Shown here: positions 24,079 through 35,727 of the stretch, one piece after another
Layout of the letters: each line of letters starts with the position of its first letter
How positions within the stretch are numbered: position 1 is the first letter of the stretch
NCBI GenBank assembly: GCA_002914805.1
Contig: JXTB01000784.1
Coordinates: forward strand, 1 to 64,000
Origin: Parasponia andersonii
Lineage: Eukaryota > Streptophyta > Magnoliopsida > Rosales > Cannabaceae
Direction: 5' to 3'
DNA: 64,000 bases
Translations under genes and position numbers: made by a program
Notes under the pieces: model-generated
What the model saw: only the letters and a program-made list of their open reading frames with translations
Told to the model about the DNA's origin: nothing
Database searches by the model: none

Positions 24079-26668
24079 TGTAAAATCTGATAAGATTTAA
24101 GGGCAAATTAGACATTTTAAGAGTAATGGCAAAGTTGTAAATATTGAATTTTTGATTAAAATAATAAAATATATGGAATATTATAATATTTTGCAATAGT
24201 ACCTATATTTTACTTAAAATCCCTCAGAAGTTCAAATTTCCAGCAAATAGGGGCTTGAGGGAGAGAGAAAAAGATAGAAAATGCCTGATCTGCCGCCGCC
24301 TGTAGCCACCATACCACCGCTTGCTTCGGCCGATGCACAACCCGCATCAAAGGGCTTTCAAAGCCGAATCCAACGCCACCAGTCCCGCCTCGTTTCGATG
24401 TCGGATAAAGCCGTAGAGGCCTCGTAAATATTCCGCCTCCGGCGAAGTTTTCTGGCCACCGGAGCACCGTCTGACATCCGTTTTTGACACCTCCAGCAAG
24501 TGAAGCTCCATCTCACTGTCGCCGATCAATTCCAAGTAGTTTTACGTTAAAATTTATCTCCAGTTAATTTTTACCACTTTTATCGTTTTTTATCAACTAA
24601 GTAAAAAAGTGATATTTTCATATTATTTTACCCGAAGTAAATATGTAATGTGAAAAGATGGTTAAAAATCATGAATAATTACGGTTAGTAAAAGTTAAAA
24701 TGACATTAAAAAATGTGCTAATTTTCTAATTGAAAAAAATGGTATTCACTTTTTTATAAAATTGAATAGTGTTGGATTATTTGCACATTTGGGCCGTGGG
24801 CTAAGAATAGAAAATTGTTACTTTTCGAAATGTAATTGCAAAAATGACATTTTCAACAAATAGTTAGTGAAGTTGATATTTTTTTTTAATATTTTTGAAA
24901 ATGGTATTTTCTTAAATAATTGTGTTATTGATATTTTCTGAAATATTTTATTCAAGTGATATTCTTGTAAATAATCAGCAAAGATGATAGTTTTCTAAAT
25001 ACTTTGGAAAAATTGGACGTTTATCGAATTTATTCTTAAAAAAAAAATTTTGTAATTCTCGGATTTTTGTGCGTAACTTATGCTAGGGAACTCGAAATTG
25101 AGTTCTGATTTCGAATTTAGACTCAGTGAGGTCGAGACTAGAATTTGATATAAAATACCATTATGTTTCGTTATTGAACGAAAATTAGAATTTCGTGGCA
25201 CAAATTGCACCGTTTTTGCGTGCCACAGACCGGTCCTGCATCGAGACCCGTTTATGAGAAAGTATATATCTAACCCAATATTTTTAGGTGTTCTGAATTC
25301 AGTGGCGACCTCTGTTTCTCTATTTGAGCCTCCGGTGGAAAAGTCACTTTTTCAAGTGGACTTATCAGGATCCCTAAAGTGTCGTTTGAACATCCGAGTG
25401 ACCAACGAGACTTTCTTCGAGCGTCATTAGCATGATATTGCTACCATATCGAGGTAAGGGTTCAATTACCTGATTTTATATCTGTTTAATTTATAATTGC
25501 ATTAAAACTTATTTATGAAAAATCGTGATCTCATGATAGTTTGACAAATCGTTGAAAATTATTGGATTATACTAGGATTGGACTGTGTGAATTATTATAT
25601 ATATATATTTTTTATATACTAGTTTTGGGATAAAATAGCAGTGTACTGCTCATGTTAAAGTAAATCACAGAATAATGCCAAATTGAATTTTTTGAGCATG
25701 ATTTGATTCATGGATGCATGGTTATTGTGAACGATTACGTATTGTACATACCATAGGATCATACACTTGAGTTCTATTATTACACCATGGTAGTTTAGAT
25801 CGCTGGCGAGTTGCTGTAGTGCTAGGTGAAAGACCTAGGTCCCTACGCAGATTTTTAGTTGATACACCTACGGGAAGTGTCAGGATACTGGGTACCTCTA
25901 CAACATAGGTATTACAGGGCCGTGATAGGAGGATGAGAGCTCGCTCATATACTTGGTTGATTATGATATGTACAAACATGTATTTCTAGTTTTGGTTTTA
26001 AATATGTGATTATTCTGGATACTAACTGTTTTATATATCTAGTTTTTAAATGGATTTTCGAGAAAGTATTAACCACGCATACTGATAAAATTGCATCCAT
26101 TCAAAAAGATAATTGAATTTCTACTGAGTATGTGAATACTTACCCCCCTACTTTTTCCACTTTCAGGTGTTTGTCTAATTGAAATTGTCATCTTGATAGA
26201 TAGATAAGCTATGCAGCTTGTGTATACTATTCTACTCCTAATCCCTGGTAGGTGTTCGTACTCTGTTATCTTTATTTCCTTATTCAGTTATTTAGTCAAG
26301 ATTAGTAAGTGGATCTATGAGGATGATTTTGTTGTTAGATTGAGTATTTGAAATATCAAATGATTTTGTGTAATACATTTTAGACATTAAACTAAATATT
26401 TCAGTTAAACTCAATTTGTCAAAATTTATAATATTCCAAAAAGTTTTAAAAGAGATAGCTGGAAATTTTCTTAAACTTTGATGAGTATTTCTCTTATATG
26501 AAATTGAAACTAATAAGAGATTTAATGATTATGGAATTTATAATGATTTGAGGATCAAAACGAAATTATCTAATACATGATTTCTCTTAGATTCTGTAAA
26601 ATTAATATTTTATTATATTTTCATTTAAAATTACTAAAAGTCACGGCTTTAGATTTTCGGTCGTGACA
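24079..26668 (+). repeat. 3' LTR of the 8.2-kb element
   Basis: Starts TGTAAAATCTG and ends CGGTCGTGACA, so both termini are canonical here. GC-rich module at about 24290-24530. Confidence 0.88.
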
Positions 26669-26780
26669 AACTAGGTAAAACAAATATTCTTAGTGCTTCA
26701 ATCATTTGAAGCAATACTTATCTTTCATCTTTTTTTGGGTTTACTTCATTATATATATTATTTTAAAAAACTAAAATTGA

Positions 26781-26920
26781 ACTAAACCTTAGGGACAATA
26801 ACGTATTATTTGAAACTCCTTTCTTGTTTGCATGTGTGAATGAACTGACTACTAAACCTTAGGGACAAGAACATATTATTTGAATCTCCTTTCTTGCTTG
26901 CATGTGTGAATGAACTGACT
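26781..26920 (+). repeat. 70-bp tandem duplication of PsuG exon 11
   Basis: ACTAAACCTTAGGGACAA recurs exactly 70 bp apart (26781 and 26851). The intact gene has one copy. The duplicated unit includes the splice acceptor and most of exon 11. Confidence 0.85.
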
Positions 26921-27030
26921 GGACAAGCTTCTTTCTCTTCAAGAATCCTTTTTCTAATTCCTGTCAGTTTTTGTATCACTATTTGTATATAACCTTTCTA
27001 TTTACTGTAACTTTCAAAAATTATGTGTTG

Positions 27031-28269
27031 ATAGCAAGTGTAATAAGGGGATGACATGTTTATACGAGAAGTACACAAATGAGCGTGGAATGACGGTGTT
27101 TCCTCCAATTAGTATCAATAATTAAAATTAGCTCATAGTAGAATAACATGGATTAAAGGATTATGGAATGGCTAATAGAGTATAATAAATCTTAGGAATG
27201 AAATCCAAAATTTATAGCAAATTATGATCCCAAATTGGAGAAAGACAAAACCTATAACAGTAAAATAGAGAAATTTGGAATCTGTAATAGACTTTAGAGT
27301 AAAACAGAGAACTCCAAGTGCCATAGCAGATTTTGAAACTAAAACTCGAATCCTGTTGTAGATTTCGAAACTAAAGTCCAAAATACATAGCAAATTTTAG
27401 ACCGAGACTGTAAAAACTATATAAGGATGGAAAATGTAAAAGTTAAATCATATAGAAATAAAAATCATGTGAAGACAAAAGCATGTAGCAGGTTTAGTGT
27501 AAAGCAATGAAATTTGACAACAAAGTGATTGGGTAGTAAAATACCCATTGCCTATATAAAGGAAGCCAAGAGAGAGATAATTCATTCAGAGAGAGACCAT
27601 AAAAATTATTTAATTATGTTCTAGAGATTAGTTCTCTTATTCTCTTACAACCAAAAAAAATAATAATAATAGTAGGAAGGTCATTCTTCCCCTTCATAGT
27701 TCTCCCTGTCAGTGTCCTATTGCAAACTTAGAGTTTTCTTACATTCCACTTGTATTACTTCTCTGTGTTAATTACCTTAGTATATTTATATGTCTACATA
27801 TACCTATTGATGTAATTACATTAATATACTACGTATGAGTACCAAATCATATATTTATATAAGATACTCATTTCTATACATATAAACTTAAATATATATA
27901 TATATATATATCCCGAACTGATTAACATATTTTCCATGTGTTAGAATTTGTGTTAATTATGCGGGATACTATTAGTATATTTTTAGTCAATTGATATGTC
28001 TAAGCACTGGATGCCAATTTACAGTTTGATCTTGCTCAAACTACAAGATAAGTCAATGGAAGAAAAATATATTAGTCACATTCATATTATCTAACCGATC
28101 AATGCTGGATAAACTTATCTGTTTTATCAACATTAATACGCAAAAATCACATCATCTAGCATATCTCTATTCATTTATCTACCTATCTCGAACTAGTGAC
28201 GAGTACTAATCAATGTGTTAATCGACACCTATGTGTGCTAGCATGTTCCGCCTAAACCACCCCGGAACA
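27031..28269. mobile_element. Unclassified 1.24-kb insertion in pseudogene intron 11
   Basis: Compared with the intact gene, 'ttgtgttg|tttgatttg' is interrupted here. Flanks ATGTGTTG (27023-27030) and TTGCGTTG (28270-28277) look like an 8-bp target duplication with two changes. The interior has a promoter-like TATATAAA (near 27555) and repeated short motifs around 'aaattttagac'. No coding frame or clear terminal inverted repeat is seen, so a non-autonomous hAT or a solo LTR of another family are both possible. Confidence 0.5.
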
Positions 28270-28402
28270 TTGCGTTGCTTGATTTGTATGATCAATTTCT
28301 TAAGTAACTAATAGACATTGCATCGGTAAAAAATGATGCATTTGTTGGAGCTGGAAATAACTGTAGCATTTTCCCATCTTAGAAATTAGTGTAACGAATG
28401 TA

Positions 28403-28943
28403 GATTTGTGGTTTCCTATTCCTTGAACGATGTTTTATGAAACGAGAAGAGTGACACTTGTAATTTGCAAATCGTGGTAGTTACGCATAGAGCCTCAATA
28501 TATGATATTTTATATTAAGGTAATCCACTGAATCATAAGTACACCTTGGAAATGTTTGTACTCTTTATATAGTCTGGTAATTCGAATTCCATGTCATAGG
28601 TCATAAAATGCATTCATATTAATTCCTAGTGCTTGTTCCTTTTTTTTTTTTTCCCTCTCCTCTGCAAAAGACTCCTTACGGTATCCCCAGGTTATTGCAA
28701 GTTATTGCTCAAATTTGAATTAGCGAGTAAAATTTACGAAATTTTGCTGGGGGAGTGAAATATATGAATTTTTGCTGAGATCCTATGGTTCAAATTTTTA
28801 CCATGATGGATGAAATCATTCATTACTCACCAATGTAAAAAGGAATTGAACGCAGTAGTATCACTCTGTCTTCATTCAAGGATCAAAACAACACTGTTGG
28901 ATATGTAATATTACATACGATACAATGACGTAGAAAGATTCTA
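28403..28943 (+). other. Decayed downstream flank of PsuG copy A
   Basis: Matches the 3' flank of the intact gene in pieces: 'gagaagagtgacact', 'catagagcct', 'ccatgtcataggtcat' and 'ttttgctgagatccta' (intact-gene counterparts at about 46965-47780). The duplication junction with copy B lies near 28925. Confidence 0.55.
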
Positions 28944-31068
28944 TGTCGAGGTTAGGGTTAGTAGCTGTGTATTTCATAAAATAGAAATATCGAAATTATT
29001 TTTTTAAAAATGACTCAATTAATTCCAAAATTGCCCTGGGGACTCTAACTTTTCAAACTGACCCCAATAAATATTTAATTGAAAATAAAACTCCATAGTT
29101 ATACGTCACTTATTAAACATAGACCGTAAATAAAATAATTATTTAATAGTCATGCATCACAAATCATCTCACACTCAAATACAGATATAAGTAATACAAA
29201 CCATGTCCAAGTCTCACATTCTAGTTTATAAGTTTTCCAAATTCTTACTCAAATCTAAATATTTTAACAAGTCTTATCGGAATTTATCAAAATATAAATA
29301 AACCAGTAGTTTTGCAATGTCTCGATCTACTTCTCCTGGTCCAAATTACACTGAGTACCACTTGAAGGGAAGCAAGGAATGAGCTAATGCTCAGTAGAAA
29401 ATCAATTACAAGTTTTTATTACATAAGAAATATACTCACATTGAAGGTCCTACATGGTTAGTATTCTATTCAAAACAGTTCACAAAACTCAAGTGAAAAT
29501 CATAGTCCAATAGTTCAAATATTCCACACCATTGTAAAACATCCATCAAAACCAATAAATATTTATTCAAGCTAACATATATCTATGCATGTAATTATGA
29601 TGTTCGAAGTGTTCAAGTGGATCACTCGTAAGTCCGAGCACCTTATGTGGGATACCGTAAGTCCGACGACTACGTAAGTATGTGAATACATACAAATGTT
29701 ATATGAGTGACAGAATAAAGATATGCACCATTTCCACAAAATCACAAAATAACCATATAATATTCTTTAATCAAATATCATTTAGTTCTCAAAACTGAGT
29801 TCTTAAACTATTTTGAATTTTCTAAAGATTTCAGCATTATAACGATCTTTTTTATCAAATCCAAAATCCGATGTCTTACATAAATAATTCAAAATAGTAT
29901 ATATGACACATCAACCGATGCAACGTGCCTACTAGGCAGTTTATATCTTAAATCAGATCAAAAATAGATATAAACATAATTTTTATAAATAATTTTATGA
30001 AATTTCATATTTATCAAAAATATGTACAAAATAAAATTAAACCAATTTAAAGATCAAGCAATCGAATCCCTACCTCAATCAAGTGTCCAATTGATGTTAT
30101 GAGATTATGTAGAAAGTTTGGTGTCATTTGGGTATTGTTTAGAGAGTCGGATGTCATTTTCGAACCTTTGATTCCTTGGTTTGAAAACTTGATTCTCAAA
30201 AAGAGTATCAAATCATGAAATGGACTTCATTACTGAATTTTGAGCACCCAAAAATGTTAGGTTAGACATATAATTTGTCTTATTTGGAGTCGGACCCTAT
30301 GACATACAAATCGAGATAAATCTGAGCCGTCTGATTTTGTTTTTCGTGCCCGTTTCAAAACATAATCAATATATATCATTTTCACTATTTTCAACGTAGA
30401 TTCCAAAAATGATATTAGTTTCAATATTTAATAGTTCGATCAAAAAGTCAACTCCAACATCATTTATACATAAAATTGTCTAATGAAATTAAAATCAAAT
30501 AAGGAAAAATTGAGACATGAGGCACCTAGCACAAGATTGCTTGTGATGAGAGGAGTCCACGGGGAACGGTAGCCGGAATCGTTTTTGGTGTGCAAATCTA
30601 GTCTCGGCGTTTTCGTCATTTTCTAGCGATCGGCTAATCCGCTGGGGCTGGGTCTAGTGGCGCGATGTTCGTCCAGCGACAGGCTTTCATTTCTAGGTGG
30701 TGGCGGGCATCAACGGTAGTCGGAGAAGCTCTTACGGTGGCTAGACATGGCAGGTGATCACAGGGACCTCAAGGGAGAAGAAGGAAAATAAGGAGGATTT
30801 AAAAGCAATTCTAGAAATTGTTTGTCATGTGTCATTTTCTGGTTAATTGGGCACTGTTTTCATTAATTTGACTTGTACTTATTTTTCTGAAAATCATCTC
30901 AAAAACACCTTTAAATAATTACATTTCAGCCATAACTTTCAAATTTTCTTTACACTTTTGCCTAAATGAACCTAAACCATTCTCAATTTTGTCTAAGTTC
31001 ATCCAATAATTCAATTTTTTTTGAGTAAAAAGACAACAATACCCTTGTTTAATTTGAGAGATTTTACA
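28944..31068 (-). mobile_element. Solo Gypsy-type LTR (reverse orientation)
   Basis: On the plus strand it runs from TGTCGAGG to GATTTTACA, i.e. TGTAAAATC to CTCGACA on the minus strand. Target duplication TTCTA (28939-28943) and TTCCA (31069-31073). The paralogous site at about 15131-15145 (tagaaaggttccatgcc) is empty, which proves the insertion. No internal region or second LTR is present, so it is a solo LTR left by LTR-LTR recombination. A GC-rich module is at about 30540-30770. Confidence 0.85.
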
Positions 31069-31092
31069 TTCCATGCCATGCGATTGATCAGA

Positions 31093-31137
<45 letters not shown>

Positions 31138-31431
31138 TGACATATTAAGATTACTCTGAACCCCACTTTCTGTTTTCGGAAATATATAGTTTTTCTCTTA
31201 CCTCAAAGCAACTAAATTATTAAGGCTTGTTTTTTTTTTTTCCTCAAGAATTATTGAGCTTGTTACTAGTAAATGCTATGGTCCTACAGTCCCATCAAAG
31301 CTTTAGGAAAAGAAAAAAGGCATACTAATCTCGTATGGATTTACAATCGATAGGACACACTCATCTCACTACTAATCACTGACCACTCCACTTTGTCACA
31401 ATAAAACATAATACTCAAAGGATCAAAACTC

Positions 31432-31485
<54 letters not shown>

Positions 31486-32545
31486 TTCAATCTCCACAGT
31501 GTACTTTTTCACTTTTACTTTCTTTTATTGATCATCGTCTTCTGTTAATTATTATGGCTCAGTATTTTTAGCTAACTGGAACTTGTGCACATAATACTAC
31601 ACGTAGCAAGGTGGGACGTGCCATAATACTAATGTGGTCTTAATTTTGTGCAACTGCAAGAGATTTGAACCCAAAACTAATTTCACGGCAGTGTGTAATT
31701 TAATTCTGGTTTGGAACGTACGAAGATGTTTCTTTATGCTATTACGAAGGCTTCCTTTTTTGGGTTCTGTTTTTTTTTTTTTGGTGATTACGTCATTCAT
31801 TTAAGACCCTTTTACTTGAATTTTACTTGAAAAATCAATTTTTCATGCATCGATTTTATTAGTAGAGATTTATGTACTGCATTATGCTAAATGATTTCAG
31901 TGCGCCATATGGCCAAACCAAAACTGTTTTTCTAGATATATTTTTTTTTTCTTTTAAGGCTTGGATCTATTAAACAAATATAAAAACCTGAAGAAAGAAA
32001 GCATGCATGAAGTTAGAAAGAAGATATTTCAAGTCAAAGTCTCGTATAAAAAAGAAACAAGAGGAGAGAGAGAACTCTTAGCAAAACAGAGCTTTGAATC
32101 TTAACTATTGTGCTGCTATTTCTTTCCTTCTATTCCAAAAGAAAAAAAAAATTCATGCGCATTACCTAGGGTTCAATTTCTACAATAAACATATAAATAA
32201 TAAATAAATTGTACGATTTAGAGTTTTTAATCTCATCAAAAATGTTTAAACTAAAATAAGTTGAGCTTTATTCTCTTCCAAAACTTCAATAAGATTGTAC
32301 CCTTTATTTCGTTTATGTCCCCAAAAATATTTTGATATCTCCATTTACGCTTAATCTTTGCCGAAATATATAATATTGCAATATATCTAGGATTGCTGTC
32401 TCACTCTAACCCTAGATAAAAGAAAACCCTTACATGTAGATATAGCTTCCTCTTTTAATGCAGTTGTGTCTTCACATCTTTGGATAAAAACGTGAAGCCA
32501 TTAAGAGATCCTAATTTTAGGATGATCGGATGTGTGGAATGTATA
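31069..32545 (+). repeat. Duplicated upstream block, copy B, with first P-loop fragment
   Basis: Paralogue of 15133-17450. It contains a TA microsatellite (31098-31134), a GA microsatellite (31435-31483), the shared leader segments and then, at about 32477-32530, the frame SLDKNV.. LRDPNFRMIG that precedes the P-loop in the other copies. Similarity stops at about 32545, before the GMGGVGK part, where a truncated LTR begins. Confidence 0.65.
31435..31483. repeat. (GA)n microsatellite
   Basis: About 24 GA units; the corresponding position in copy A has only a short GA-rich tract. Confidence 0.9.
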
Positions 32546-32547
32546 AA

Positions 32548-34355
32548 AATAAACTACGACAGAGTGAGCATAAAATGCCCAATAGGAAAAACAGTTACCT
32601 CGATCGAAAATATTTTTTTTTTGATGATGGAAAATTTCTGCATAATTAGATTAAATCCAAAATAAGTATATATATATATATCAAAAACGAAAAACACATG
32701 TGTATATATATATATATATATATATATGTGTATATAAAGCAGTATGATCAAAACTATCAATCCATATGCACATGACACAAATCAACCTATACCCATGAGC
32801 TTACATCCTCTTATCTGTGGAAACCCTAGATAATGGTACTAAGTGTACCTAACAGCCTACCTGACACCTAAGCCCATACTAAAGGGAACATCCATGTATC
32901 ACCTACCAAACTTGGAATGGCAACCAACTTGCCTATGCCTACCAAATGGGGAGGTAATCAGAAGTAACAAAATCTCGCACGGGTTTAAGACTCTAAACCG
33001 ACAGTGGGGTACGCAGCACCACACTGTAAACCCACGATACTAACACGGAGTACATGTATGTTCTTATGACACGTGCAACACAGAACTGAAGTGTGAAAAT
33101 AATCGTACTCTGTTTTTTTTAATAAAATAAGCATATCAAGTTTTTATAAAAAAAAAAATGGGCAACATAACGACCATATTTTTGATATACCTAAAATAAT
33201 CTGTATTCAGAAAATCTCCAGAGTAATACAGTATATATATATATATATATCATACCATCACAGTCTATTACATATATTCTCATATATTGCAGAAAATAAA
33301 TTTTATTCGAAAATAGCATAAAATGAAGATAACCGAATCCCTACCTCACAAGAATAGTGATACCACACTATTGAATCCTCAAAGTGTCGTTGACGATCGT
33401 CCAGAGGGTCGAAAACTAATTTCAAGCCCTCGATTGTCAGTTTGCTAAAAACTAACTTCTCAAGAGAGCTTCAAATCCACAAACAGACTTCTTTACTGAA
33501 TTCCTAGCACCCAAAATAACTAGGTTAGACATATCACTTGTCCAATTCACGTTCAAGCCCACACCGGACCAATAGCACGCAGATTGAGGCAAATCTTAAT
33601 CGTCCGATTTCGATTTTTGTGCCGGTCACCAAACATAGGTAATATATATATATATATATCTATATATATATATATATCAAACTTTCTCATTTTCCGAGTA
33701 CAATTCAAAAATAATAACAAAATTACGATTCAACGGCTAGATTAAAAAGTCAAACTTAAACTCAAAAGATCCAAAAATGGTAACTTTTGATTCCAGTAAT
33801 ATGGGGTTAAGATATATATACCTTGACGATCTTTGTAATGAGACGAATCTAATGAGCCCAATTTGAGGTCAAATAGTAGCTGGAATCGTCGCCCGTGATG
33901 AAAACTCCTTCGCGGCCTCTTCTCCTTCTCCGGCGACGGCAAGCTCCCTCGGCGGTTGTAGCTGGTCCATGTCAGCTCAGGCGCGGTGTTGGCACTGGCG
34001 GTTCCCGCAGCTAGACGATGGCGAGAGGTGGCGGTGCCTCCTTCGGTGGTCTTCGGCCGAGAGTGAAGAAGGGAGCGAGGGAGAGAGAAAGAGAGAGTGA
34101 TCGGGGGAGAGGGAGAGAGAAGAGAGAGATAGAGAGTGAGTAGGAGGGAGAGCCCATGTGGGATAAGCAGGGGACTGCAAATTTTTAAAAATTTACATTA
34201 TAGTCCTCAGTTCCCAAATCTCTATCAATTCGGTCCCCTTAAAAATTACAATTTAGTCATTCTGTACAAAATTTTTATAAATTAGTGCCTCCATTATTAT
34301 ATCCAGAAAATTAGTAAAATTTCCAAATTACTCTAAAAAATTCCGGATTTTTACA
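32548..34355 (-). repeat. Truncated Gypsy-type LTR (5' portion, reverse orientation)
   Basis: The right end is a canonical LTR start in reverse (CCGGATTTTTACA on plus, TGTAAAAATCCGG on minus). The GC-rich module (about 33880-34160) and mid-LTR segments matching the other copies follow. The 3' third of the LTR, including the GTCGTGACA end, is missing. Instead of a short target duplication, about 115 bp of host sequence is repeated on both sides (32430-32545 and 34356-34475). Confidence 0.7.
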
Positions 34356-35150
34356 TTACATGTATATATAGCTTCCTCTTTTAATGCAATTGTGTCTTCG
34401 CATCTTTGGATAAAAACATGAAGAAATTAAGAGATCCTAATTTTAGGATGATCGGGTGTGCGGAATGGGTAGTGTTGGGAAAATGAAGACAACTCGCAGA
34501 CGTATTGGGCATGTTGTAAGTGACTTACTGCAAATGGCAATTATTAATGGCCGTAAACAAGATCTTGGGTATTTTTAAGCGAGTAGTAAATGAAAATGCT
34601 AGAGTAAGTTAACATAACTTTCTCAAAGTTTCTTCCGGTAAAAATTACTACTCCATCACCTTATAGTTCCACTTGCAGTTATTAATGTCCAGCTAATAAC
34701 TTTATGTGATGAGATTTTGGATCATTTTTAGGTGGCCACCAGAGGAGGTGCAACTGTCGTATCTGCCACCATGCTTATTGCCGCTATGGTGATCACTGAT
34801 CTCCTCTTAATTAGCCTGCTAACTTTTTAAAATAATTATAAAATAAAAAGTGTTTATACCCTGATGTTGATACACACGCAATTACATGCATATAATTGCA
34901 ATTTTTGTGTCATTGCACATTTCATTTTTTTTTTTTGGATAAACATTGCACATTTCTAATACTGTAAAGACGGTTATTCCAGGTTGACATTTCATTCTTC
35001 GTTACAGGCAGGTTGGGATCGATATGTTTGGAGGAGTGCACAGACATGGTGAAAATAGTAAGTCTATCTTCTTCCTCTTCTTCTTCTTTTTTTTTTTTTT
35101 CTTTTTTTTTTCAGTCTATCATCTAATAAATATCTAGTGAACTTTTTGAT
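34356..35150 (+). pseudogene. Chimeric NLR P-loop / PsuG pseudogene, copy B
   Basis: SLDKNMKKLRDPNFRMIG is followed, after a one-base shift, by GMGSVGKMKTTRRRIGHV (34462-34515) and a splice donor. This is the same fusion of an NB-ARC P-loop to the end of PsuG exon 4 as in copy A, but it keeps a TT after GK and is closer to PsuG at the join. PsuG exon 5 follows (34732-34788; [19 protein letters not shown], one codon shorter than the intact gene), then a degraded exon 6 (34983-35057) ending in GGVHRHGEN. Similarity ends near 35150; exons 7-12 are absent. Confidence 0.75.
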
Positions 35151-35224
35151 TGAACCCATCTATCCCATCTGTAGTTTTTGGGGTGATTACAATGTAATCA
35201 TAGAAGAAATTAATAACCCTATGG

Positions 35225-35388
35225 TATCATTTATTCTGTCAGTGACGTTTGCTCGAAAACCGTCGTCTAATCTCTTGGATTAGAGATAATAAGAGCATAT
35301 ATAGATGATAATTGTTGAAGCGTCGTTTTGCTATTAGATCATAGTTAAAAAATCGTCGTCTAAAGAGGTATTTTGTAGCAGTGTGTAT
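35225..35388. mobile_element. Possible CACTA-type element end
   Basis: The minus strand from 35388 begins CACTGCTACAAAAT, like plant CACTA termini (CACTACAAGAAA), and the stretch contains CGTCGTCTAA twice plus CGTCGTTTT, similar to sub-terminal repeats. The other terminus was not found, so this is tentative. Confidence 0.35.
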
Positions 35389-35399
35389 AACTGACCTGC

Positions 35400-35722
35400 T
35401 AACTCCAATGAAACTCTCACCTGTTTCGAGCAAAGGCATTTGAATTTAGCAGAAGTTCATGAGGATGAGGTGGTTTCTATCGAATATTTGGAGAAGAGTT
35501 GGGAAACATGCGCCACTTAAGGAGAGTTTTTCATTCAACAAACTCAGCTCGCTTTTCAATTTATAGTTCCCATTTGGATCATAATGCATGCCAAATTAGA
35601 CAATCTGCGTGGTCATTAATATTTAGAGGAATAGCTCAAATCACTTCCTTATCAATGGGCGAGAAAGTAGAGTCTATAGTTGTACGATCATTCCACATTA
35701 CAGGCCCATAATGAGATCATTG
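35400..35722 (-). pseudogene. LINE remnant, C-terminal (zf-RVT) part
   Basis: Minus-strand frames give TTIDSTFSPIDKEVI, then AIPLNINDHADCLIWH and YDPNGNYKLKSEL, the pattern of the region after the reverse transcriptase in plant L1-type LINEs (IPL....D.LIWH...NG.YSVKSGY). It is separated from the rest of the LINE by the solo LTR at 35728-38224. Confidence 0.7.
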
Positions 35723-35727
35723 ATTTT

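Larger units (their letters stand above)
18440..26668 (+). mobile_element. Large Gypsy-type LTR element (degenerate, LARD-like)
   Basis: 8.2-kb element with two long LTRs (18440-21084 and 24079-26668) and a 3.0-kb interior. The target duplication is GGCTA (18435-18439) and AACTA (26669-26673), diverged. A primer site like that for tRNA-iMet, TAGTATCAAAGC, is at 21089-21100, and a polypurine tract AAGGAAGGGAGAA at 24066-24078. The sequence just before the tract (cggaacgaaattctttt) resembles the end of Ty3/Gypsy pol genes of the Del/Tekay type. I found no intact gag or pol frame in the interior. It interrupts PsuG pseudogene copy A at the end of exon 10. Confidence 0.88.
26674..28402 (+). pseudogene. 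PsuG pseudogene copy A, 3' part (exons 11-12)
   Basis: Continues the gene interrupted at 18439: GGTAAAAC at 26674 is the exon 10 donor context of the intact gene. Exon 11 is present twice as a tandem 70-bp repeat (26781-26850 and 26851-26920). Exon 12 begins at 28315 (ACATTGC, then GCATTTGTTGGAGCT) and is degraded by a frameshift and stops. Intron 11, about 120 bp in the intact gene, contains a 1.24-kb insertion. Confidence 0.8.

Noticed and set aside
27172..27393. Minus-strand hydrophobic open frame
   Set aside because: Falls in the 1.24-kb insertion, formed by short internal repeats; no family resemblance.
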